A stretch of DNA of 55,351 bases from Actinobacteria bacterium HGW-Actinobacteria-6 (GTDB taxonomy: Bacteria > Actinomycetota > Coriobacteriia > Anaerosomatales > Anaerosomataceae), in NCBI GenBank assembly GCA_002841295.1, contig PHEU01000016.1, positions 1-55,351 of the forward strand, written 5' to 3'. Below, one piece after another: positions 22,850 through 31,500 of this stretch. The stretch's first letter is position 1, and each line of letters starts with the position of its first letter. The notes beneath the pieces were generated by a model. That model was not told the DNA's origin. It saw only the letters and a program-made list of their open reading frames with translations, and searched no databases. The translations under genes and the position numbers were made by a program.

Positions 22850-22894
22850 GGTGCGGGGGGATGCCGTACTAGCACTCGGTCGATGACCTCTGGA

Positions 22895-23230
22895 CTACTT
22901 GGTGTCGCCATCTTGGGGCGGGAAGAAGAAGCGCTTGTCCATCTGCATGGCGATCATGAGACTGGGAATCCCGAAGACGACCACACACCCGGCCACGAGC
23001 AGCACCACGCCGAACTCAGGGCGCTCTAGCAGCACAATCATCGCGAGGATGACAAGAATCCCACCGAACAGCATCCAGGTTGCCCGCCACGCCCAGGCGT
23101 TTTGCATGTCGAAGTATTCGTCAGGGCTCAGACTATTCCGTGTACGCGCCAACTTCATTGCATCGCGGTACAACCACACGACAATCGGGATTATGAGAAG
23201 ACCAAGGACCATCGTGTATAAACCGTCCAA
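22895..23230 (-). CDS. Small membrane protein with three hydrophobic segments
   Basis: 111 aa from a TTG at 23230 preceded by GAGAGGT; an ATG at 23212 is the alternative. Hydrophobic segments are at about 6-22, 47-68 and 71-92, and a charged loop carries RNSLSPDEYFDMQNAWAWR. The C-terminus is MDKRFFFPPQDGD. The family is not recognised. It may be cotranscribed with the membrane protein upstream (23286-23771, same strand). Confidence 0.6.
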   Translation of the reverse strand: MDGLYTMVLGLLIIPIVVWLYRDAMKLARTRNSLSPDEYFDMQNAWAWRATWMLFGGILVILAMIVLLERPEFGVVLLVAGCVVVFGIPSLMIAMQMDKRFFFPPQDGDTK

Positions 23231-23285
23231 AGGCGCACCTCTCTTCGTTAGGTCGGTACCTGGACTCGGTGCTGAGCCCGTAAAC

Positions 23286-23771
23286 CTACTCCCGCACAAG
23301 CCTCCACCACGAAAGCCCGTACGCCACGAGTCCAAGGAGTATCGCCACCGGCGCACCGCGGGTAATGTCGTTCGCCTGTATCGGCTGATATGCGGTCAGA
23401 ACCGCAAGCGCACAAGCCACGACCCACGCCACTCCCAGAAGAATGAGTACGAACCGGCTCACAAAGCCAGGACGCCGAACCGTCTCGATAACGGCTGCGA
23501 CCGATCCGGCAGCAAGAGCATGGAGCGCCACGCTCACAAAAATGTCATAACCCGGCACAGGCACAGGCATTACGTCGCCGAACAGCGTGCCAAGCAGCGA
23601 GATGAAGCCCAACGCCATGAACCCCTCAAGCATGACCTCGGCTTGGATGACCTCCCACTCCATCCACTCGGGGGTCACACGCCCCAAGCGCGCACGCACC
23701 ACACCACGGCGAATCGGCCACAGCACAGCAGCTCCTAGCAACATGAGCCATCCGAATTGCGCATTGAACAT
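23286..23771 (-). CDS. Membrane protein of unknown function
   Basis: 161 aa from ATG at 23771, chosen because AGGAGC lies upstream and a start at 23804 would overlap the toxin gene. Four or five hydrophobic segments surround a polar region after the first helix (RRGVVRARLGRVTPEWMEW). No family is recognised. It lies 14 bases downstream of the yoeB-type toxin on the same strand, but a link in function is not implied. Confidence 0.6.
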   Translation of the reverse strand: MFNAQFGWLMLLGAAVLWPIRRGVVRARLGRVTPEWMEWEVIQAEVMLEGFMALGFISLLGTLFGDVMPVPVPGYDIFVSVALHALAAGSVAAVIETVRRPGFVSRFVLILLGVAWVVACALAVLTAYQPIQANDITRGAPVAILLGLVAYGLSWWRLVRE

Positions 23772-23785
23772 TCCCGGCCACGCTC

Positions 23786-24049
23786 CTATTCGTAGTGACT
23801 CCACATCCTGAGCACCTTCACCACGTGATCATCCTCGATCACCTGATACACGAGCCGGTGGCGGATGTTGATTCGGCGCGAACAGGCACCGCTCAAGTCG
23901 CCCACGAGCTTCTCAAAGGGCGGCGGAGACTGATAGGGGTTCTCGGCAAGAACATCGAGAAGGCCCTGCGCTTTCGACTTCAGTCCGGCAGCAGCCAGCA
24001 GCGCTGCGTCCTTCTGGGCCGACTTCGTGTAGACGAGACGCCAGCTCAC
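23786..24049 (-). CDS. yoeB: Txe/YoeB-family mRNA interferase toxin
   Basis: 87 aa. W3 in the N-terminus, AAAGLKSKAQGLLDVLAENP, the CSRRINIRHRLVYQV segment and the final KVLRMWSHYE are diagnostic of YoeB. These proteins cut mRNA at the ribosomal A site. The start overlaps the antitoxin stop by four bases (ATGA). Confidence 0.9.
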   Translation of the reverse strand: MSWRLVYTKSAQKDAALLAAAGLKSKAQGLLDVLAENPYQSPPPFEKLVGDLSGACSRRINIRHRLVYQVIEDDHVVKVLRMWSHYE

Positions 24050-24288
24050 CAGCCGAGGTCGCTCTCAAGCTCGTCGACCGGTGTGGCCATACCGTCGAGG
24101 ATCGACTCACGCATGCCCGGAACCGAGACGAGATAAAGCGTCTCCTGTACGGCGCGCCAATCGTCCTCGGAAATGAGGACGGCGCTGCCCCGCTTGCCGG
24201 TGATCCAGACAGGTTCGTGTGATTCCTGGACGCGATCGACGAGGCTGTAGAGCTGCTTGCGGGCCTCGGTCGCACTGATGTTCTCCAT
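24046..24288 (-). CDS. yefM: YefM/Phd-family antitoxin
   Basis: 80 aa. The Phd/YefM DNA-binding N-terminus reads NISATEARKQLYSLVDRV, with KRGSAVLISEDDWRAVQETLYL, and an acidic C-terminus PVDELESDLGW that binds the toxin. It neutralises YoeB and represses the operon. AGTCACGC with a weak GGGAG lies before the start. Confidence 0.9.
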   Translation of the reverse strand: MENISATEARKQLYSLVDRVQESHEPVWITGKRGSAVLISEDDWRAVQETLYLVSVPGMRESILDGMATPVDELESDLGW

Positions 24289-24378
24289 GCGTGACTCCCT
24301 TCACGTACGCTATACCGTACGCTGCGCTCCGATGTCGGTCAATAGCCCTTGCGCTCGCAACCACTAATGGGTAGATAT

Positions 24379-24401
24379 AGTGTGTATCGTCTGTACACAC
24401 T
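24379..24401. promoter_or_regulatory. Palindromic operator of the second vapBC module
   Basis: AGTGTGTA and TACACACT form a perfect 8-bp inverted repeat with a 7-base spacer, 12 bases before the antitoxin start. It differs from the GGCACTACC repeats of the first module, so cross-regulation is unlikely. Confidence 0.6.
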
Positions 24402-24413
24402 TGGAGTGTGGTT

Positions 24414-24683
24414 ATGGTGGCTCGAATCAACATCACCATCCCTGATGGCCTACTGGAAGATGTCGACCGCACGGCCGAGAGCCTCGGCACCTCGCGCAGC
24501 GCATTCCTCCAGGAGGCGGGCGCATGCTACATCGCGCAGATTGCCGAGGAGCACAAGCGCGAGCAACGTACCCGAGACATCGATGCCGCGATTGCACACG
24601 CCCGCACGGTTGGCGCGGACGTCACTCCCGGGTTTGATGCGGTCACTCAAATCCGCCGTGACCGGGAGCGTGACGGAGCGTGA
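24414..24683 (+). CDS. Ribbon-helix-helix antitoxin (VapB-type), second copy
   Basis: 89 aa from ATG at 24414, with TTGGAG seven bases upstream; a GTG at 24408 is possible. The RHH strand RINITIPDGLLEDVDRTA and helix TSRSAFLQEAG align with the antitoxin at 22158. The toxin start GTGA overlaps the stop by four bases. Confidence 0.85.
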   Translation: MVARINITIPDGLLEDVDRTAESLGTSRSAFLQEAGACYIAQIAEEHKREQRTRDIDAAIAHARTVGADVTPGFDAVTQIRRDRERDGA

Positions 24684-25096
24684 CCACCTGCGTATGCGTC
24701 GACACGTCGGTCGCGTTCAAGTGGTTCGCGCCTGCCGACGAGCCCGGGTTGGATGAGGCGTTGGCGCTCCTCCGCGCACATCGCGACGGCGAGATCGCGC
24801 TCCTGGCTCCGTCGATTATGAGAGTCGAGGTCACCAACGCGCTGCGCTACTCCGGCTGCAGCGCCGAAGCGCTACGGGGTGTGATCGAAGACCTCACGCG
24901 GTTCCACATCGACTTCGTGGAACCCGATGATGGCATCCTCTCGCACGCCGCAGAACTCGCGCTTGAACATGGGCTCAGCGTCTACGACGCCCTGTTCCTC
25001 GCGGTAGCTATCGAGCGCGGCTGCGTTCTCATCTCGGCGGACCGCAAGGCGTTCGGTCGCATCGCTGCGTCAGTCTGCGAGATCAGGCTGCTGTAG
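24680..25096 (+). CDS. PIN-domain toxin (VapC-type), second copy
   Basis: 138 aa. PIN acidic positions are in CVDTSVAFKWF, IMRVEVTNAL, SVYDALFLAVA and LISADRKAF. The architecture and overlap with the antitoxin are the same as at 22436-22849, but the sequences have diverged, so the pair is an old duplication or a separate acquisition. Expected to be an RNase toxin. Confidence 0.87.
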   Translation: MTTCVCVDTSVAFKWFAPADEPGLDEALALLRAHRDGEIALLAPSIMRVEVTNALRYSGCSAEALRGVIEDLTRFHIDFVEPDDGILSHAAELALEHGLSVYDALFLAVAIERGCVLISADRKAFGRIAASVCEIRLL

Positions 25097-25116
25097 CCGG
25101 CCGCGACCGCACTCTC

Positions 25117-25752
25117 CTACCCCGCGAGCCCTGCCACGATCGCGATCAGCCCGAAGACCGCCACAAGCGCGCCCGACACGCGACTGACGCCTGCAAGCAC
25201 CTTGTCGCCTACGCGCGCTCGCGCGAGCGAGCTCACCGTCACGAGCGCGATCCACCACGCGAGCGAGCCGCTTGCAACGCCGGCCGTGGCGACCGCGGCC
25301 GTCCCCAAACCCGGCTGCGCGGCGAGCCCCGCGCTCGCGAAGACCGCACCGAACGCCATGATCGTCATCGGGTTGGTGAGCGTAAGCCCCACCGCCGAGG
25401 TGTAAAGCGCGGCAACTCCGCGCCCATCGAGCGGGTCTGACGAGGCGCACGCGACCGTCTTGGGCTGCGTCAGCATCGCGCGCACTCCCAGGTAGACGAG
25501 CACCGCGCCGCCCACAAGCCGAAGCGGCGTCTGCCACGCGACAAGCGCGCTCGAGAGCGCCGAGAGTCCGAATGCGGCGATTGCGGCGTACAACCCGTCG
25601 GCCGAAGCGATGCCAAGGCCGGTCGCGAGTCCCGCCTGCGCTCCTCGGCCAAGGGTGCGCTGGATGCAGAGCACGCCCATCGCGCCGACAGGCGCTGCCA
25701 CGAGGATGCCGATGACGAACGTGCGCGCGAGAAGCGCAAAACCGGCCGACAT
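25117..25752 (-). CDS. LysE-family amino-acid exporter
   Basis: 211 aa from ATG at 25752, one base after the pdtaR stop. Six hydrophobic segments. The LysE/RhtB traits include an N-terminal AAPVGAMGVLCIQRTLGRG, GLGIASADGLYAAIAAFG and TLTNPMTIMAFGAVFA. These proteins export amino acids or related compounds; the substrate is unknown. Close spacing suggests cotranscription with pdtaS-pdtaR. Confidence 0.87.
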   Translation of the reverse strand: MSAGFALLARTFVIGILVAAPVGAMGVLCIQRTLGRGAQAGLATGLGIASADGLYAAIAAFGLSALSSALVAWQTPLRLVGGAVLVYLGVRAMLTQPKTVACASSDPLDGRGVAALYTSAVGLTLTNPMTIMAFGAVFASAGLAAQPGLGTAAVATAGVASGSLAWWIALVTVSSLARARVGDKVLAGVSRVSGALVAVFGLIAIVAGLAG

Positions 25753-25753
25753 C

Positions 25754-26323
25754 CTACTTCTCAGCCTCGCTCGCGAGCAGTATCGCCTCGGCAATCTCTT
25801 TGAGTGAGCGCCGCTTGTCCATGGCAAGGCGCTGAAGCCGCTTGAAGGCCTCCGGCTCGGTCATGCCCTTCGCCATGAGCACGCCCTTCGCGCGATCGAG
25901 CACCTTGCGCGTCTCCAGCCGGTCGTTCAGGTCGACGACCTCAGCCTCAAGCAGGCGCGTCTCGGCAAATCGGGACGTGGCCACGTGCATCGCCGGGACG
26001 ATATCTCGCTTAGAGAACGGTTTGACGAGGTACGCCATTGCTCCCGCCGCGCACGCCTGGTCCACGTACGACGCCTGCGAGAACGCCGTCACCATCACGA
26101 TCGGCGCAACCTTCTCCGCCGAGAGGATACATGCCGCCTCGATACCGTCCATGCCGGGCATCTTGACGTCCATGAAGATGACATCGGGCTTAAGCTCCCG
26201 TGCGAGTTCAACCGCTTCTGCGCCGTTGCGAGCTTCGCCCACGACGTCGTGGCCCTCTTCAACGAGCATCTCACGCAGATCCATCCGGATGATGGCCTCG
26301 TCTTCAGCGATCAGCACGCGCAT
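25754..26323 (-). CDS. pdtaR: ANTAR-domain response regulator (PdtaR-like)
   Basis: 189 aa. The receiver domain has the acidic pocket E7-D8, phosphoacceptor D52 (FMDVKMPGMDG), T79 and K101 (YLVKPFS). The C-terminal ANTAR domain (about 122-183) includes RKVLDRAKGVLMAKGMTEPEA and a final helix SLKEIAEAIL. ANTAR proteins bind paired-hexaloop RNA hairpins and prevent transcription termination. It lies eight bases after its kinase gene, whereas in mycobacteria the two genes are apart. Confidence 0.9.
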   Translation of the reverse strand: MRVLIAEDEAIIRMDLREMLVEEGHDVVGEARNGAEAVELARELKPDVIFMDVKMPGMDGIEAACILSAEKVAPIVMVTAFSQASYVDQACAAGAMAYLVKPFSKRDIVPAMHVATSRFAETRLLEAEVVDLNDRLETRKVLDRAKGVLMAKGMTEPEAFKRLQRLAMDKRRSLKEIAEAILLASEAEK

Positions 26324-26331
26324 GGGCTATC

Positions 26332-27753
26332 TCACGCCTCCTCGGCACGATCAGGTACGGGAACGCGGATGGTCACGGTCGTGCCACGCGCGCTTGAGAA
26401 CGTCAGTGTGCCACGAAGATCGTCTTCGACCACCGTCTTCACGATAGCCAGACCAAGATTTGCCGAGGAATCGAGACTGAATGCGTCCGGGAGTCCGGCG
26501 CCATCGTCGCGCACGACCAGATGAAGCTCGCCGGGCAGCCGCCGCATGCTCACGGTGACTCTCCCGCTCGTGCTCTCACCGAATCCGTGCTCGATCGCGT
26601 TGTGCACGAGCTCCGCGCACACGAGCGCAAGCGACGTTGCGACCGAGGCAGGGACAAGCCCGGTCTCCCCCTCGACGACCACTGCAATCTCGGCTCCGCT
26701 GTGCGCAAGGCTCTGGCGCACCATATCAACGACCGTTCGTGCCGCTGCCGAGAAGTCCACGGACTCCTCGGTAGATGCGGCGAGCATCTCGTGCACGACC
26801 GCCATCGACGACACCCGCTCGACCGCCTCGGCAAGTGCGCGGGCGGCCTCATCGCTGGTGGTACGACGCGCCTGGATGCGCAGAAGCGAAGCAATCGTCT
26901 GCAGGTTGTTCTTCACGCGATGGTGGACCTCGCGGATGGTCGCCTCTTTGACGCGAAGCTCCTGCTCTCGGCGAACCACGTCAGTGACGTCTTCCACCAG
27001 CACGAGTGCTCCGGGATTGAATCCGATCGTGCGGTAGAGAAGCGACCTGTCAGCCACCTTGATGGTCACCGCGCGGGCCCCGCCGCCGTGAAGCACCGGC
27101 TTGATTGCGGTTGCACCGCCGGGAAGCGTCGCTGAGACTCTGCCGACCACGCCGCCTTCGACGCCGGCCATTTGCATGATGTTAACGGCGTTCGGACTGG
27201 CGTAAGCCACCACATCGGACGCGTCGATCTCCATGACGCCATCGCCGGCCCGGCGGTACGTCGTGAACGGCTCGCCTGTATCGATGTCGATGACCGGCTG
27301 GCGCTCAAGAATCTCAAAGACCCTCTCGGCAAGCGACATGAAAGCAACTTCCATCTTGCCCGGCGCTTCCACTACCTGCTGAGCCAGGTCGCGAAGCACC
27401 ACGCCATACGGAGATCCGGGGTCTCCGATGGGCCGTGCAGAGGTGAAATACGAGATGCCGCGCGTCGTGCGGCGGCGTTCGCCGGATACCGCCGAGCCAC
27501 CCTCGAAGGCGGCGTATGCCTCGGGCTCCTCGTCGCGAGAGAGCGTCTGCCCGATGCGTGAGGTGACAACTGCCGCAATCGCTGTCATCGGACGGGCGTC
27601 CGCGACAACCTGAAGGTGCTCTCCGTCAAAGACGGCGAGTGCAACATCGCCGTAGCCGAGGTCGGCGACCAGCTGCAAGTTGCAGGCGACATTCGTCAGA
27701 TGCACGACTGCGTCTGCGGGCAACGGGCTTGGTAGTTTCAGCTCGATTTCCAT
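26332..27753 (-). CDS. pdtaS: Sensor histidine kinase (PdtaS-like, HisKA_2)
   Basis: 473 aa from ATG at 27753. An N-terminal GAF-like domain (about 1-145) and a PAS domain (about 150-260) precede the H-box EVHHRVKNNLQTIASLL (H277/H278), the HWE/HisKA_2 type. The ATPase boxes are ELVHNAIEHGF (N-box), DDGAGLP and SSANLGLAIV. No membrane helix is seen, so it is cytosolic. It should phosphorylate D52 of the adjacent ANTAR regulator. In mycobacteria PdtaS senses nitric oxide/copper stress; the signal here is unknown. Confidence 0.9.
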   Translation of the reverse strand: MEIELKLPSPLPADAVVHLTNVACNLQLVADLGYGDVALAVFDGEHLQVVADARPMTAIAAVVTSRIGQTLSRDEEPEAYAAFEGGSAVSGERRRTTRGISYFTSARPIGDPGSPYGVVLRDLAQQVVEAPGKMEVAFMSLAERVFEILERQPVIDIDTGEPFTTYRRAGDGVMEIDASDVVAYASPNAVNIMQMAGVEGGVVGRVSATLPGGATAIKPVLHGGGARAVTIKVADRSLLYRTIGFNPGALVLVEDVTDVVRREQELRVKEATIREVHHRVKNNLQTIASLLRIQARRTTSDEAARALAEAVERVSSMAVVHEMLAASTEESVDFSAAARTVVDMVRQSLAHSGAEIAVVVEGETGLVPASVATSLALVCAELVHNAIEHGFGESTSGRVTVSMRRLPGELHLVVRDDGAGLPDAFSLDSSANLGLAIVKTVVEDDLRGTLTFSSARGTTVTIRVPVPDRAEEA

Positions 27754-27759
27754 TGTTGA

Positions 27760-27765
27760 AGTATA
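27760..27765 (-). promoter_or_regulatory. -10 element giving a probable leaderless pdtaS transcript
   Basis: TATACT on the minus strand ends six bases before the pdtaS ATG, and no Shine-Dalgarno sequence fits in between. Transcription would start at or next to the A of the ATG. No clear -35 box is seen. Confidence 0.45.
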
Positions 27766-27934
27766 CGTGACGTGGCAGGAGCGGGTGCGGGGCAAATTGC
27801 CTCGTCAGCCTTATGCCGCTTGTCGCCCCTTGTGTACCAGTTACTCTCGGATACGTCACAGTACTACCGTTCGTCGCCTTCCTATAACCTTCTGTCGCAA
27901 GTGGGCCGATAGGCTAAGAGAAGGAAGTTGACGT

Positions 27935-29272
27935 ATGAGGGGCAGAATAGTGAAACGAGAGCTGCGCGAAGTCATCAAGCGGGACGAACAACTGAACCTA
28001 CTCGCCTACATCATCATCCTCGTCCTGATCGCGCTCACCGGGGTCCTCTTGTTCTCGGCAATGGCGCGTCTCGAATTCCCCGACATCTTGCTCCTGCGTA
28101 GCGATTTCATCCGGGCTATCGTTCCTGGCTTGCTTCTGATGGTCATCCTCTACCTGGTGGACCAGCACGGACGGCTGCGCAAGCAGCTCGTGGAGTTCCA
28201 TGAGGACCTCGAGACAGCGAGCGCCGAGCTGCAGGGCGCCTACGACCGCCTCTCGTTCGCACATCGCACCGCCGAGTTGATGGCCTCACTCACACACGAG
28301 AGCGGGATCGACCGCGTGCTCGAAGAATCGGTTGAGTACTTCGGAGCGGACGCAGCCGCGATCGTCGGCGATGACGTCCAGATGTTCGCAGCTGATTCGA
28401 TTCCGAAGAACGAGGCCGAGCGCTCGATCATGCAGGTCGCTCTCGACGCCGTGCGTGCCGGACAGTCGCTTGCCGTCTCGGCTACCGACAGCGGCGCAGC
28501 TGCACTCGCAGTTCCACTGCGAGTCAAGGGACGGCTCGACCGCGTGTGTTGCCTCTGGAAGCAAGACGGCACCTTCGCTGAGGACCAGCTCGAGGGGCTG
28601 CAGTTGGTCGCGCGCATACTCGAAATGAGCCTGGAAAACCGAATTCTACTCGACGAAGTCAGGGAGCAGCTCCAAGGAACACTGATGGCGCTCTCAGGCC
28701 TGGTCGAACTTCGACAGCCGGACTACATCAACCACTCAACGCACGTTGCCGAGCTCTCAGTAGCGGTGGGCGTGTCACTCGGGCTCGAAGCGCAACAGAT
28801 TGCAGACCTGAAGCTTGCCGCAATTCTGCATGATGTCGGCATGCTCGAAGTGCCTGCGGAGATTCTCTCGGCGAGGCGCCCCCTCACTGCAGAAGAAGGT
28901 CTCGTTGTCAGACGCCATACGGTAGGCGGCTCGCGGATAGTGCGGACTGCCCGCTTCAATGAAGCTATCCAGCAAGCAGTGCTCTCGCATCACGAGCGAA
29001 TGGACGGAAGCGGCTATCCGAACGGACTTCGCGGAGAGCGCATCCCGCTCATGGCCCGCATCATCTCGGTGTGCGACTCCTACAACGCCATGATCAGTAA
29101 TGCGCCGCATCGCCCCGCCCTCACGCAAATCGCCGCAATCACTGAGCTCCGCAACGGGATCGATAGCAGCTATGACCGACAGGTAGTGACAGCGCTGCAG
29201 CAGGTAACCGGGCACAGCAACTCGATCGCCCATCCGGACGACCTGGCCATGCTCCTGGAACAGGTATCTTAA
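27935..29272 (+). CDS. HD-GYP domain phosphodiesterase with GAF domain
   Basis: 445 aa. Two transmembrane helices (about 22-45 and 58-78) are followed by a coiled coil, a GAF-like domain (about 110-230) and an HD-GYP domain with ILHDVGM and HHERMDGSGYPNGL. HD-GYP proteins hydrolyse cyclic di-GMP at a metal centre. All key residues (HD, HH, GYP) are kept. It is divergent from pdtaS, and GAAGGAAG precedes the start. The domain order suggests a membrane-anchored enzyme with a cytosolic sensor. Confidence 0.9.
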   Translation: MRGRIVKRELREVIKRDEQLNLLAYIIILVLIALTGVLLFSAMARLEFPDILLLRSDFIRAIVPGLLLMVILYLVDQHGRLRKQLVEFHEDLETASAELQGAYDRLSFAHRTAELMASLTHESGIDRVLEESVEYFGADAAAIVGDDVQMFAADSIPKNEAERSIMQVALDAVRAGQSLAVSATDSGAAALAVPLRVKGRLDRVCCLWKQDGTFAEDQLEGLQLVARILEMSLENRILLDEVREQLQGTLMALSGLVELRQPDYINHSTHVAELSVAVGVSLGLEAQQIADLKLAAILHDVGMLEVPAEILSARRPLTAEEGLVVRRHTVGGSRIVRTARFNEAIQQAVLSHHERMDGSGYPNGLRGERIPLMARIISVCDSYNAMISNAPHRPALTQIAAITELRNGIDSSYDRQVVTALQQVTGHSNSIAHPDDLAMLLEQVS

Positions 29273-29378
29273 GGTATTTGGGTTCCACCCTGGTTGTACT
29301 CACTCGTTACCGCTATCATCTAGTCGTGTGGTTTACGGTTGAGCTTCACGCTTGCCGAGGGACTGGGAGGGGCTTGCG

Positions 29379-29954
29379 GTGGCGCTTTCGTCATCATCAA
29401 CGTACATCTACGCCTATGTGGTGTTTGCTGTCGTCTATCTGGCATCGAGCATTGCCTTCGTCTTCAGCGCAGTCCGTGTGAGCACGTCTCTGTCTAGAGT
29501 CAGAGACATCGCCGGTGATTCCGGGCGCGCATCTGCTGAGCCCGGCCTCGTGGTTCGCGATTACGTCTCACACTCGCAGCGGCTCGTCGATTACACCCAG
29601 CTTGCGACGCTTCTGCCACTCGTCTACGTCGTCGGCAGCATGTTCCTCGGCTCACTTATCCTCGGTGGCACGGGTCACACTGGAATCAACTACGGCTGGA
29701 TCACATTCACTGCGGCTGCGACGATCGCGTCAATCGCGTTCGTCGTGCTCGGAATGCGCGAGTCTGCCAAGCTGGGACACCTAAAGGATATCGATGAAGC
29801 AAAGGGCAGCGCAGCCGATGTGCTGCAGCGTATCGGTGTCCGTCTCGGAGTGAGCGCCGCGCTGCTGCTGCTCGTAGCGGTGTTCATGCTGCTCAACTTG
29901 TTCTCGGTACTCTCCAGCATCGAGGGCCTGCTCGGCCTGAAGTTTCTCATCTAG
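29379..29954 (+). CDS. Four-helix membrane protein of unknown function
   Basis: 191 aa from GTG at 29379, chosen because GGGAGG lies eight bases upstream. Hydrophobic segments are at about 9-32, 80-98, 110-128 and 158-180. Short polar regions carry RVRDIAGDSGRAS and LGHLKDIDEAKGSA. No family is recognised. It lies 106 bases after the HD-GYP gene on the same strand and may be cotranscribed. Confidence 0.6.
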   Translation: MALSSSSTYIYAYVVFAVVYLASSIAFVFSAVRVSTSLSRVRDIAGDSGRASAEPGLVVRDYVSHSQRLVDYTQLATLLPLVYVVGSMFLGSLILGGTGHTGINYGWITFTAAATIASIAFVVLGMRESAKLGHLKDIDEAKGSAADVLQRIGVRLGVSAALLLLVAVFMLLNLFSVLSSIEGLLGLKFLI

Positions 29955-29959
29955 CGCCA

Positions 29960-29988
29960 TTCATCTGGCGCCATCCCGCTGGTATAAT
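29960..29988 (+). promoter_or_regulatory. Promoter of tRNA-Leu
   Basis: TTCATC (29960-29965), a 17-base spacer and consensus TATAAT (29983-29988), with the mature tRNA starting 19 bases downstream. Confidence 0.7.
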
Positions 29989-30007
29989 CCGCAGGCACCA
30001 CTCATTA

Positions 30008-30094
30008 GCCCGGGTGGCGGAATTGGCAGACGCGTCGGTCTCAAACACCGATGGTGGCAACATCGTGCGGGTTCGATTCCCGCCCCGGGCACCA
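30008..30094 (+). tRNA. tRNA-Leu (anticodon CAA)
   Basis: 87 nt with an encoded CCA end. The acceptor stem GCCCGGG pairs with CCCGGGC. The anticodon loop CTCAAAC gives CAA, reading UUG codons. A long variable arm (GATGGTGGCAACATC) marks a class II tRNA, and GGTTCGATTCC is the T arm. Confidence 0.97.
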
Positions 30095-30134
30095 ATCACT
30101 CCCCTGCTGCGGCAGCTCTTCTTGTCCTGGAATC

Positions 30135-31427
30135 TCATTCCTCAGCTTCTGACGCTTCTCCCCGCCCTGCAGCGCGATACAGCGGGACACCGGCCAGCAG
30201 GAACACCGCCCCCACGAGCCAGCCGATCGGTATCGACCACACCTTCGCCATCCAGCCGAGCGCGGGCTGTCCGCCAGCCCCGCCGATGTCGCCGAAGAAG
30301 GCATCGAGCGAGAGTACCGTAGCCCTCTGTGCCGAGGGAACGTGCTCGTTCAGGTACGCCTGACGTATCGGTCCGACCACTCCGAAGACAACACCCCACC
30401 CGATCCAGAGTGCCGAGGCCACAAGCAGTGGCACGATTCCCGGCGTCTTAGTGAGCAACCCGACCACGCCGATGGCAGCCACGAACGCAGCCAGCAGCGC
30501 CGAGCATACTGCAAGCACAGTCCACGCTTTGCGACGAAGCTCGCCCGTGCGCATGATACGACCCACGAGCAGGTTTCCGACGATGCTTGCCAGCGCAGCC
30601 GACGCCGCAAGTACACCTGAGACCCACACATACTCCTTGCCGAGCAGATCGAGAGCGAAGCGCTGCCAGGAGTAGAAGCCGTACATCCCGAAGACTCCGC
30701 CAACGAGTGATACGAACATGAGCGGCCGCACCACACGATTGCGCCACCCGTACTTCACGCCAGCGTCGAAGACCTTGCGGGTCTCCTCGGCAAATGTGGA
30801 TATCTGCAGCGGACGTGGCTGAAAGCCAAGGTCCTTCATCATGACCATCGCCGCAACAAAGCATGCCAGGAGCAGCACGGCCCTGACGACGTACGGCCAT
30901 GAGAGGTCGACTTGGCCGAGAAACCCGCCCATGAGCGTCCCAACGAGCATCGTCGAGCCCGAGATCATGCCGCCCCAGGAGAACACGCGCTCGCGCGCGC
31001 CGCTGTAGCCGGTGTGGTCAAGCGCGTCCACAAGCCAGGCGTCCACCGCGCCGGTCTGGAACGTGAACCCCAGGCCGATGATCACCGACGCACCCACGAA
31101 CGCCCAGAATCCCCAGCCAAAACGCGCCGAGGCAACATACAGCAACGTCGAAATGAAGAGCGTGATATTACCGAGCAGAAACGACACCTTCCGGCCGATG
31201 GTGTCAGCGACCACGCCGGTTGGGATCTCAAAGATGATCTGCCCGACGGTGAACGCAGTGTTCACCAGCATGACCTGGAAGATATCGAGGCCAGCACCCA
31301 TGAGGAACAGCGTGTTGATGCCCCAGATGAGCGATGCTGCGAGCGTGAAAAGCGCGCTCGTGGTGAGATACGCACCGATAACGCCCCGGGGAGTGTGCAC
31401 TGCAGCTATGTGAGACCTCCTCGGCAC
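30135..31427 (-). CDS. Major facilitator superfamily transporter
   Basis: 430 aa with 12 predicted helices. The MFS loop 2-3 motif is GVVADTIGRKVSF, and IFEIPTGVVAD in helix 2 is typical of the drug/unknown-substrate branch of the family. Charged loops follow the usual positive-inside pattern. The start at 31427 is a GTG without a ribosome site; a GTG at 31400 lies 15 bases after AGGAGG, so the true start may be downstream. The substrate is unknown. Confidence 0.85.
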   Translation of the reverse strand: MPRRSHIAAVHTPRGVIGAYLTTSALFTLAASLIWGINTLFLMGAGLDIFQVMLVNTAFTVGQIIFEIPTGVVADTIGRKVSFLLGNITLFISTLLYVASARFGWGFWAFVGASVIIGLGFTFQTGAVDAWLVDALDHTGYSGARERVFSWGGMISGSTMLVGTLMGGFLGQVDLSWPYVVRAVLLLACFVAAMVMMKDLGFQPRPLQISTFAEETRKVFDAGVKYGWRNRVVRPLMFVSLVGGVFGMYGFYSWQRFALDLLGKEYVWVSGVLAASAALASIVGNLLVGRIMRTGELRRKAWTVLAVCSALLAAFVAAIGVVGLLTKTPGIVPLLVASALWIGWGVVFGVVGPIRQAYLNEHVPSAQRATVLSLDAFFGDIGGAGGQPALGWMAKVWSIPIGWLVGAVFLLAGVPLYRAAGRGEASEAEE

Positions 31428-31500
31428 AAAAGGGTAGGTGCATAATCAAGCGTATGTAGTAAGTTCCCAGAAACCCGAAGACGCGACTCCAGGGGGCGGA

